Positions 1 to 5,095 of a stretch of 6,689 nt of DNA are shown one piece after another. Position 1 is the first letter of the stretch. Every line of letters begins with the position of its first letter. Source of the DNA: AV17 sp046262735 (lineage in GTDB: Bacteria; Verrucomicrobiota; Verrucomicrobiia; Chthoniobacterales; UBA10450); the NCBI GenBank assembly GCA_046262735.1, contig JBHEMD010000165.1:1-6689 (forward strand), in the 5' to 3' direction. The translations under genes and the position numbers were made by a program. The notes under the pieces are model-generated. The model did no database searches. It was not told where the DNA came from and saw only the letters and a program-made list of their open reading frames with translations.

Positions 1-269
1 CTCTCCGGGAGGAACCCGACCGCTTCGCGGCTTTCGACCAGCGTGCTGTCGCGGCCGAAAATCGCGGTGCTACCGCGTGTCGGCGGGACCAGTCCGAGAA
101 CGATCTTGAGGGTGGTGCTTTTGCCGGAGCCGTTTGGCCCGAGCAACCCGTAAACTTCACCGGGTTCGACGCGCAGATCGAGATCGCGCACCGCCACCAC
201 CGACTGCCGGTGAAACGGCACCGGAAAAATCTTGGTCAGCCCTTTGACCGCAACCGCCGCTTCACTCAT
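1..269 (-). CDS. ABC transporter ATP-binding protein (N-terminal part, runs off the left edge)
   Basis: This is the N-terminal 89 codons of an ABC-type ATPase, the subunit that hydrolyses ATP to power a membrane transporter on the cytoplasmic face. Reading leftward from the ATG at 267-269, the protein begins MSEAAVAVKGLTKIF and has a textbook Walker A motif GPNGSGKST at residues 44-52, preceded by EPGEVYGLL. After it come LKIVLGLVPPTRG and, at the window edge, the VGFLPE stretch typical of the Q-loop approach in drug- or multidrug-export-type ATPases (CcmA/ABC-2 class). The Q-loop proper, signature motif, Walker B and switch His lie outside the window. The start codon overlaps the last 8 bases of the acylphosphatase gene, so the two are probably translated together. 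The permease would be expected further left. The substrate cannot be told from this fragment. Confidence 0.93.
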   Translation of the reverse strand, partial: MSEAAVAVKGLTKIFPVPFHRQSVVAVRDLDLRVEPGEVYGLLGPNGSGKSTTLKIVLGLVPPTRGSTAIFGRDSTLVESREAVGFLPE

Positions 270-537
270 GGCGGATTTCAAAACCCCGCGCCGCCACCGG
301 CTCAGGCAGCGCCGATTCGGTTTGTTTTCTGATCAGACCGCGGAGCTCGCTTTGTTTGATTGCCTCGAGGAACGAGCGCACCTCATTCCCCTCGCCATTT
401 ACTTGCATCTCGACGCGGCCGTCGGCCAGATTGCGCACCGAGCCGGTCACGTCGAAACCCTTGGCAATATTGCGCACCGTCCAGCGAAACCCGACGCCCT
501 GCACACTTCCCTCATAAAACACTTGAAGCGAGATCAT
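262..537 (-). CDS. acyP: Acylphosphatase
   Basis: A small cytoplasmic enzyme (91 residues, the normal family length) that hydrolyses the carboxyl-phosphate bond of acyl phosphates such as acetyl phosphate or 1,3-bisphosphoglycerate. The family signature is plain: GSVQGVGFRWTVRNIA near the N terminus, with the phosphate-binding Arg at residue 18, followed by GSVRNLADGRVEM, which carries the catalytic Asn at residue 36. I chose the ATG at 535-537 because the protein then begins MISLQVFYEG, right where the family's first strand starts. The open frame continues upstream to 654, but that extension runs into the palindromic repeat at 586-671 and does not look like protein. No clear Shine-Dalgarno sequence precedes the start. 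The gene overlaps the following ABC ATPase by 8 bp (ATGAGTGA). Nothing in the sequence links the two functions. Confidence 0.94.
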   Translation of the reverse strand: MISLQVFYEGSVQGVGFRWTVRNIAKGFDVTGSVRNLADGRVEMQVNGEGNEVRSFLEAIKQSELRGLIRKQTESALPEPVAARGFEIRHE

Positions 538-585
538 GCGAATCGCTGACGTTAGCAAAAGCGCGGGCGTGCGAAAGTGGCAGCT

Positions 586-671
586 GCTGTAGCCGCGTCT
601 CTGCGAGACGCGCGGCGCTGGAGGTTCCAAATACATCCGCGTTACGCTTCGCACAGCGAAGCGGCTACAGC
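586..671. repeat. Paired-hairpin REP element (REPIN-like), copy 1
   Basis: The outer arms are perfect 11-bp inverted repeats, GCTGTAGCCGC at 586-596 and GCGGCTACAGC at 661-671. Inside lie two perfect 8-bp hairpins with 3-nt loops: CGCGTCTC-TGC-GAGACGCG at 594-612 and CGCTTCGC-ACA-GCGAAGCG at 645-663. A 32-bp spacer separates them. Each hairpin has a GTAG foot on its outer side (589-592, and CTAC at 665-668), the hallmark of REP sequences mobilised by RAYT (TnpA-REP) transposases. It lies one base beyond the stop codon of the exported protein gene at 673-1176 and about 50 bp upstream of acyP. It may end or stabilise the upstream transcript. No RAYT gene is in the window. Confidence 0.85.
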
Positions 672-672
672 T

Positions 673-1176
673 TCACTTGTAGGAATAAACGAGGCAGAAG
701 TTGCCCTCGGCGCCTTCGAGTAGATCGACCGATACGAAATATTGGCCGCTGCTCGTCGGCGAAAACCCGGCGGCTGCTTTTTCACCTTCGTTGTAGTTCT
801 CGGTCTGAACTTGTTTGCCGGTTTCGTCGTAGAGATTGACCGCTACTTTCCTGGCCGGTTCGACCGCACCGACAGAAAACCAGTACTGATTGCCAGCGTA
901 AAGATTGACGGCGATCAACGCCAGATCGTGCAGCTTGAGCCGGCCGCACCAGTGGCCGTCGCGCATTTTGAATCCGTCGTTGGTGAAAGCGCCCGCCACC
1001 TCGAGCGCGATCTTGCGAGCTTGAACTTCGCGATCGCTTTCACCTTGCGCGAGAACGCTGCTGCTGCCCACGATCGCTGCGCCGGCGGCCAAGATCGCGG
1101 CCCGGCGGGCAAAGCCAAAGATCGACAACCCCGAAATGATCGGGGCCCGCGAATAGTCTCGGAGTCGCCATTTCAT
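673..1176 (-). CDS. Exported protein of unknown function with a C-terminal beta-rich domain
   Basis: I do not recognise this 167-residue protein as a named family. A longish charged N terminus is followed by ARRAAILAAGAAIVGSSSVLAQ, a hydrophobic segment with a plausible signal-peptidase I site VLA|Q near residue 43, so export to the periplasm or beyond is likely. The Arg pair at 24-25 does not make a convincing Tat motif. The C-terminal half (about 84-167) alternates hydrophobic and polar residues, with NQYWFSVGAVEPARKVAVNLYDETG and AAGFSPTSSGQYFVSVDL. This resembles bacterial pre-peptidase (PPC-like) beta-sandwich domains, but that is a resemblance only. Two cysteines, 77 and 161, could form a disulfide. 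The start is supported by an ATGA overlap with the upstream gene, so the two exported proteins are probably co-translated and may work together. A repeat element begins just past the stop. Confidence 0.8.
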   Translation of the reverse strand: MKWRLRDYSRAPIISGLSIFGFARRAAILAAGAAIVGSSSVLAQGESDREVQARKIALEVAGAFTNDGFKMRDGHWCGRLKLHDLALIAVNLYAGNQYWFSVGAVEPARKVAVNLYDETGKQVQTENYNEGEKAAAGFSPTSSGQYFVSVDLLEGAEGNFCLVYSYK

Positions 1177-1985
1177 TTCGCGTCCGTCTTGCTTTGGATG
1201 GTTTCCATCATTTTAACGACCGCTTCGTTCACTTTGCGCACGTCGTCAGCGCTGGGCGCCTTGCCCGGCGGAAACGAAACGAGCTTTTGCACGTCGCTGA
1301 GTTTTTGTTTCAGCTCTTTGACCAGTGGTTGCGCGCCAAGCTCCGGCGAGATGTCGTTGAGTTTCGATTCGATAAAACTGACCAGCGCGGGTTGTCGCAG
1401 GACCTTGGCGCTGCGCTCATTGTAATTTTGCATGATCGCCGCGCTCACGACCTGAGTGCCGCGCACCCAACCTCCGACACTCACCAGGATGACCAGGTCC
1501 TGGTCGCTATGCGTTTGCATCGACGATTTGACTTCGTTCTGAGTGGCCTCCAATTCTTCCTGGAGCGCATCCCATTCGTCGTTTTCGGCGAATTCGTTCA
1601 AGCTGTTGCCGCGCCGGAGCAGGTTCTCGCTCACCCCAAGCGCCTTCGCCAGCTTGATGATGTCCGACCCAATGTTTTTGACCTGCTGACTGTCGCGCGC
1701 TTCCACGGCGATGAAGCCGTCCGCGATCAGGCCGCCAAGGTTCAGCGCGATCTGCGCGCGGTTGCGATAAGTCGTCGGGATCGGCGGACGATATTGTCCT
1801 GACCAGTTTGGCTTGCCCGGTTTTTCCAACGCGGCGAAAAGTTCCCCCGGCGTGGGAATGCTGATCGCCTCCGTGTGAACGGCTTTTGCGAGTTGGTCGG
1901 GAGGCAAGTGCGCCGGCGCCGCTCCGATGGCAACGCAGCAGCCGATCAAGAGCGTGATCGTACCAAGCCGCGGCAAAGGATTCAC
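1173..1985 (-). CDS. Secreted or lipid-anchored protein of unknown function
   Basis: About 270 residues, not recognised as a named family. The frame stays open upstream to 2228, but that part crosses the divergent promoter region and the eno start, and reads as translated repeat (IGNWKPAIGNRND). I therefore chose the GTG at 1983-1985, which gives MNPLPRLGTITLLIGCC followed by VAIGAAPAHLPP, a clean signal peptide with a likely cut after APA at residue 25. LIGC at 13-16 would also pass as a lipobox, so a lipoprotein is possible. The mature part is mostly helical and charged: PTPGELFAALEK, then RAQIALNLGGLIADGFIAVEA, a block rich in Glu and Gln (EELEATQNEVKSSM), a more apolar stretch (VILVSVGGWVRGTQVVSAAI) and a Lys-rich end. 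It heads the leftward gene group and overlaps the next gene as ATGA. No enzymatic motif is visible. Confidence 0.8.
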   Translation of the reverse strand: MNPLPRLGTITLLIGCCVAIGAAPAHLPPDQLAKAVHTEAISIPTPGELFAALEKPGKPNWSGQYRPPIPTTYRNRAQIALNLGGLIADGFIAVEARDSQQVKNIGSDIIKLAKALGVSENLLRRGNSLNEFAENDEWDALQEELEATQNEVKSSMQTHSDQDLVILVSVGGWVRGTQVVSAAIMQNYNERSAKVLRQPALVSFIESKLNDISPELGAQPLVKELKQKLSDVQKLVSFPPGKAPSADDVRKVNEAVVKMMETIQSKTDAK

Positions 1986-2029
1986 GCGGGAGGGTACCCC
2001 CAGTGGCTCAGAATGCCAGCGGGAATCAT

Positions 2030-2064
2030 TGCGATTGCCAATCGCCGGTTTCCAATTTCCAATT
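2030..2064. repeat. Degenerate heptamer tandem repeat in the divergent promoter region
   Basis: Five consecutive 7-mers can be read: TGCGATT, GCCAATC, GCCGGTT, TCCAATT, TCCAATT. The last two are identical, and CCAAT recurs at 2038, 2052 and 2059, all in step with a period of 7. The first part also forms a small hairpin, GCGATT-GCC-AATCGC (2031-2045). The array lies between the start of the leftward gene group (1985) and eno (2085), so it occupies promoter space for one or both. It resembles the short tandemly repeated heptanucleotides described in cyanobacteria, but I cannot say whether it is related. No convincing -35/-10 pair was found here. Confidence 0.5.
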
Positions 2065-2084
2065 GATCGCGACGGCCAACCACC

Positions 2085-3368
2085 ATGGGAAGCACATCTC
2101 TTGTCGCGATTCACGCCCGTGAGATCCTCGATTCGCGCGGAAATCCGACCGTCGAAGCCGATGTGCGACTGGAAGGTGGCGCGATCGGCCGGGCAGCGGT
2201 GCCGAGCGGGGCGAGCACCGGCGAACACGAAGCGTGGGAACTGCGCGATGGCGACAAACGTCGCTACGGTGGCAAGGGCGTCCTGCGCGCCGTCGCCAAC
2301 GTGAACGAGAAAATTGCGCCGGAGCTGATGGGCTGGGACGCGCGGGACCAGCGCAAGATCGACAATCGGCTCATCGAGTTGGACGGTTCGCCGAACAAGC
2401 AGAACCTCGGGGCAAACGCGCTGCTTGCGGTTTCATTGGCCGCGGCGCACGCCGCTGCTGCGGCGGCGAAGCTTCCGCTCTTTCGTTACCTCGGCGGCGA
2501 TGCGGCAAGAGTTTTGCCTGTGCCGATGATGAACATTCTCAATGCCGGCGCGCACTCCGATGCGCCGATCGATTTCCAGGAGTTTATGATCGTGCCGCGC
2601 GGTGCTCCCAGCTTTGCCGAAGCGCTCCGCTACGGCGCCGAGGTTTTTCACGCGCTCAAACGCGTCTTGCAAGATCGACATCTCTCCGTTGCGATCGGCG
2701 ATGAGGGCGGTTTCGCGCCCCAACTGAAATCGGCCGAAGACGCGCTCGAGACAATTGCCGCCGCGGTGGAGAAAGCCGGTTACTCCTTCGGCGAACAAAT
2801 TTTCATCGCCTTGGATCCGGCATCGTCCGAGTTCTACGATCGGGACCGGAACCTCTATGTCTTCAAGAAATCGGACGGTTCAAAGAAATCCGCGGAGGAG
2901 CTGATCGATTACTATGTCGATCTTTGCGCGCGTTTTCCGATTGTCTCGATCGAAGATGGTTGCGCTGAGAACGATTGGGACGGCTGGAAGAAATTGACTG
3001 CGCGACTCGGCAGGAAAATTCAACTAATCGGTGACGACTTGTTTGTCACCAACGTGAAGTTTTTGGAAAAAGGAATCAAAGAGCACGTTGCCAATTCAAT
3101 TCTCGTCAAAGTGAATCAGATTGGCACGTTGACGGAAACTTTGGCGACGATCGATCTCGCCAGAAAAAATAACTACACCTCGGTGATTAGTCATCGCTCG
3201 GGCGAAACCGAAGACACCACGATTGCCGATATCGCGGTGGCGACGAACGCCGGCCAGATCAAAACCGGCTCGCTTTGCCGGAGCGATCGCGTCGCCAAAT
3301 ACAACCAACTGCTGCGCATCGCGGAAGAACTTGGTGACAACGCAGTCTATGGCTGCTGGTTTCCGTAA
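2085..3368 (+). CDS. eno: Enolase (phosphopyruvate hydratase), with an altered C-terminal tail
   Basis: Glycolytic enzyme converting 2-phosphoglycerate to phosphoenolpyruvate in the cytoplasm; it is normally an Mg-dependent multimer. At 427 residues it is of normal length, beginning MGSTSLVAIHAREILDSRGN. All key elements are present: the mobile loop SGASTGEHEA (41-50), catalytic Glu207 in GDEGGF, metal ligands Asp244 (ALDPASSEF), Glu290 (VSIEDG) and Asp317 (IGDDLF), catalytic Lys342 (LVKVNQIGT), and SHRSGETEDT from 369 with Lys393 in QIKTGS. The ATG at 2085 fits the family N terminus, though no strong ribosome site precedes it. The odd feature is the end. After ELGDNAVYG the protein reads CWFP-stop, while a second copy of the same 29 bases 161 bp downstream reads on as GAKLR-stop, which looks like the original terminus. 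The catalytic core is untouched, so the enzyme should be active. ftsB follows, a neighbour also seen beside eno in other bacteria. Confidence 0.98.
   Translation: MGSTSLVAIHAREILDSRGNPTVEADVRLEGGAIGRAAVPSGASTGEHEAWELRDGDKRRYGGKGVLRAVANVNEKIAPELMGWDARDQRKIDNRLIELDGSPNKQNLGANALLAVSLAAAHAAAAAAKLPLFRYLGGDAARVLPVPMMNILNAGAHSDAPIDFQEFMIVPRGAPSFAEALRYGAEVFHALKRVLQDRHLSVAIGDEGGFAPQLKSAEDALETIAAAVEKAGYSFGEQIFIALDPASSEFYDRDRNLYVFKKSDGSKKSAEELIDYYVDLCARFPIVSIEDGCAENDWDGWKKLTARLGRKIQLIGDDLFVTNVKFLEKGIKEHVANSILVKVNQIGTLTETLATIDLARKNNYTSVISHRSGETEDTTIADIAVATNAGQIKTGSLCRSDRVAKYNQLLRIAEELGDNAVYGCWFP
3325..3353 (+). repeat. 29-bp direct repeat, copy A (inside the eno 3' end)
   Basis: A perfect 29-bp match to 3486-3514, offset by 161 bp. 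It begins AAGAACTTGG and ends TCTATGGC. In the eno frame it encodes ELGDNAVYG. The identity stops sharply on both sides (G versus C before, T versus G after), as expected of a duplicated target or a repair-generated duplication rather than of slow divergence. Confidence 0.95.
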
Positions 3369-3390
3369 ACGAGTTTCGCACCGCCCATTT

Positions 3391-3474
3391 TGTCATGTTG
3401 AGCGAAAACGAAACATCTCTGACATGTTTTTGATTAGAGAAAATCAGAGATTTTTCGCTTCGCTCAGAATGACA
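3391..3474. repeat. MITE-like palindromic element between eno and ftsB
   Basis: The element starts TGTCATGTTGAGCGAA and ends TTCGCTCAGAATGACA, imperfect inverted arms. Inside, ATCTCTGA (3415-3422) pairs with TCAGAGAT (3444-3451), so the whole segment folds into one long imperfect hairpin with an AT-rich loop. The TGTCAT-TGAGCGAA ends and the phantom peptide read from it (FFASLRMTR; CHSERSEKS on the other strand) match a widely dispersed type of bacterial intergenic repeat that often gives spurious ORFs. It encodes no transposase and would need one in trans. It lies between the two copies of the 29-bp direct repeat, with 37 bp of other sequence on its left and 11 bp on its right. Confidence 0.8.
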
Positions 3475-3485
3475 CGATAGCTTCC

Positions 3486-3529
3486 AAGAACTTGGTGACA
3501 ACGCAGTCTATGGCGCTAAGCTGCGCTGA
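3486..3529 (+). pseudogene. Displaced 3' end of eno (direct-repeat copy B plus the probable original C terminus)
   Basis: Positions 3486-3514 repeat the eno 3' end exactly. From 3488 the enolase frame reads ELGDNAVYGAKLR and stops at TGA 3527-3529. A Gly-Ala-Lys-type tail looks more natural for a bacterial enolase than the CWFP tail of the intact gene, so this is probably the stranded original terminus. The fragment has no start of its own in that frame and is not a separate gene. It overlaps the presumed 5' end of ftsB in another frame, which suggests eno and ftsB once overlapped or abutted. Confidence 0.75.
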
Positions 3530-3896
3530 GGTGGATCACACGTACGGCGATTTCCGCGACCGGCACGAAGCCACTGTCTGGCAGCGTCTCAATCGGATCC
3601 TCGGCGTGTTGCTCGTTCTCGCCGTCTGGCTCGGCATCATCAGTCTCTTCGTGCCGCCATACAAACGGTTCATGCAAAGCCGCAGCGAAATCGATAATCT
3701 CCAGGCGCAGGTCAACACGCAGAAGCTTTTGCTCGCGCGCCAGACGCGCGAAGTGAGCCTCCTGCAAAGCGACCCGGTTTATCTCGAAACAATCGCCCGC
3801 GATCGCCTCGATCTAATGAAGGACGGCGAAGTCATTTTCCGCCTCGAAGCGGCGCCAAGCGAAAAACGCAAACGCGACGGCACCGCCCGCCGGTAG
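3510..3896 (+). CDS. ftsB: FtsB/DivIC-family septum formation initiator protein
   Basis: A small single-pass membrane protein of the divisome. In other bacteria FtsB/DivIC pairs with FtsL and FtsQ/DivIB to activate septal peptidoglycan synthesis. The 128-residue reading has a short cytoplasmic N terminus, one membrane span at about 29-48 (RILGVLLVLAVWLGIISLFV), then a charged heptad-like coiled coil (about 52-86), and finally DPVYLETIARDRLDLMKDGEVIFRL. That last stretch is the typical family ending, where a DP-x-YLE-x-IAR core is followed by GE and an aromatic or hydrophobic pair before RL. The start is uncertain. The ATG at 3510 lies inside the duplicated eno fragment; the in-frame GTG at 3531, two bases after the stranded eno stop, would give MDHTYGDF. 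Neither has a good ribosome site. Position downstream of eno matches the eno-ftsB arrangement of E. coli. FtsB versus DivIC naming is a matter of lineage. Confidence 0.88.
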   Translation: MALSCAEVDHTYGDFRDRHEATVWQRLNRILGVLLVLAVWLGIISLFVPPYKRFMQSRSEIDNLQAQVNTQKLLLARQTREVSLLQSDPVYLETIARDRLDLMKDGEVIFRLEAAPSEKRKRDGTARR

Positions 3897-3961
3897 TTAT
3901 AGAGGCGCTTGTGCCAAGTGCCTGCCGGTGGTTGGGCGTTTGACATAAACGCCGCTACAAC
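3896..3961. repeat. Paired-hairpin REP element (REPIN-like), copy 2, partly decayed
   Basis: The outer arms are GTTATAG (3896-3902) and CTACAAC (3955-3961), inverted with one mismatch, so one foot has become ATAG instead of GTAG. The left hairpin AGGCGCTTG-TGC-CAAGTGCCT (3903-3923) pairs over 9 bp with one G-T wobble. The right hairpin is GGCGTTT-GACAT-AAACGCC (3935-3953), followed by G and the CTAC foot. The element begins at the last base of the ftsB stop codon and ends 14 bp before the prfB start, so it fills most of the ftsB-prfB gap within what would otherwise be one operon. Confidence 0.75.
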
Positions 3962-3975
3962 GCTTATGTTCTGCC

Positions 3976-5095
3976 ATGCCTATCGAGCTTGCCACAGTTG
4001 ATGCCGCGGACCTGAAATCGCGCCTGGGCGAGCTGCGGAGGTTTCTTTGACCTTTCCAAACTTCAGGAAAGGCTGGCCGCGCTCGAAGCGCGGATGAGCG
4101 CTCCGGATTTTTGGAACAATCGCGAGCGCGCCCAGGTCGATGTCGAGGAAGTTTCGCGCCTGCGCGGATTGATCAACCCGTTTCACGAGCTCGAGCGCGA
4201 GCTGAAGGATTTCGAAGCGCTCCACCAACTCGCGACCGAGGAGCAGGACGACACGCACCGCGCCGAAGCCGAGCGCGAACTCGCCGCCGAGCACGACCGC
4301 CTGCTGCGCAAGCTGGAAGAATTCGAGCTGCGCCAGTTCCTCTCCAGCGAAAACGATCGGGCAAATGCGTTTCTCACGATTCATTCCGGCGCCGGCGGCA
4401 CCGAGTCGTGCGATTGGGCCGATATGCTGCTGCGCATGTATCAGCGCTGGATCGAGCGCAGCGGCAACAAGTCGGAGATTGTCGATCTTCAGACAGGCGA
4501 AGAAGTCGGGATCAAATCGGTCACGCTGCTCGTGAGCGGCGAATACGTGTACGGTTATCTCCAAACCGAGCGCGGCGTGCATCGCCTCGTCCGCATCTCG
4601 CCCTTCGACGCGAACAAACGGCGGCACACATCATTCGCCAGTGTCGATGTTGTCCCCGAAATCGCCGATACGACGCCGATTGAAATCAATCCCGCCGATC
4701 TGCAGATCGACACTTTTCGCAGTGGCGGCAAAGGCGGGCAAAACGTCAATAAAGTCGAAACCGCGGTGCGCATTTTGCACAAGCCCACCGGCATCGTCGT
4801 CGCGTGTCAGGCCGAGCGCAGCCAGGGGCGCAACCGCGATCTCGCGCTCAAAATGTTAAAAGCGAAACTCTACCAGATCGAAGAAGACAAAAAGCGCGCC
4901 GACTTGGACCGGCAATATGGCGAGAAAGGCGAGATCGCCTGGGGCAGCCAGATTCGTTCCTACGTTTTCCAGCCATACCAAATGGTCAAAGATCATCGGA
5001 CCGGCGCGGAGACGAGCAATGTGCAGGACGTGATGGACGGCAACATCGACATCTTCATCCAAGCGAAGCTGCGCGGACAAACAAACAAAGAGTAG
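3976..5095 (+). CDS. prfB: Peptide chain release factor 2, with programmed +1 frameshift
   Basis: RF2 recognises UGA and UAA stop codons on the ribosome and triggers peptide release. Translation starts at ATG 3976 (MPIELATVDAADLKSRLGEL) and meets an in-frame TGA at 4048-4050 after 24 codons. A +1 shift at CTT 4045-4047, skipping T4048, continues as DLSKLQERLAALEARMSAPDFW to TAG 5093-5095. This gives 372 residues, close to the 365 of E. coli RF2. Domain landmarks are the stop-codon-reading SPF tripeptide at about 208-210 (RISPFDANKRRHTSF) and the catalytic GGQ at about 253-255 (SGGKGGQNVNKVETAVR). AGGTESCDWADM marks the start of the central domain. A gene call beginning at the ATG at 4094 would miss the first 39 residues. 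It follows ftsB and a REP-type element. The stop codon lies within the GTAG foot of the next repeat. Confidence 0.97.
4037..4051 (+). promoter_or_regulatory. RF2 programmed frameshift site (autoregulatory)
   Basis: GGAGG (4037-4041), TTT, CTT (4045-4047), TGA (4048-4050), then C. This matches the known prfB recoding signal: an internal Shine-Dalgarno-like sequence, one spacer codon, a slippery CUU, and a UGA followed by C, with the same spacing as the E. coli AGGGGG-UAU-CUU-UGA-C site. When RF2 is scarce, the UGA is read slowly, the ribosome slips by +1 and more RF2 is made. Confidence 0.96.

Noticed and set aside
538..654. N-terminal extension of acylphosphatase to 654
   Set aside because: The extra 39 residues come from the palindromic repeat, and the family's normal N terminus is at the ATG at 537.
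742..1425. Long rightward ORFs opposite the two exported protein genes
   Set aside because: They lie antisense to genes with good signal peptides and an ATGA junction; their composition looks like out-of-frame reading in GC-rich DNA.
2035..2063. Possible eno promoter TTGCCA - 17 bp - TCCAAT
   Set aside because: The -10 match is poor and the sequence lies within the heptamer repeat, so the resemblance is not better than chance.
1986..2228. Upstream extension of the 1173-1985 gene to an ATG at 2228
   Set aside because: It would overlap the first 144 bases of eno on the opposite strand and cross the heptamer repeat. The clean signal peptide starts at the GTG at 1985.
3223..3501. Small ORFs on both strands over the eno-ftsB gap
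   Set aside because: They are translations of the dispersed palindrome (FFASLRMTR, CHSERSEKS) and of eno in other frames.
4048..4050. In-frame TGA in prfB as a sign of a pseudogene or sequencing error
   Set aside because: The context GGAGG-TTT-CTT-TGA-C is the programmed frameshift site, and the downstream frame is intact and full length.
3980..4627. 215-codon leftward ORF across prfB
   Set aside because: It is the antisense shadow of RF2, whose SPF and GGQ motifs and frameshift site are unmistakable.
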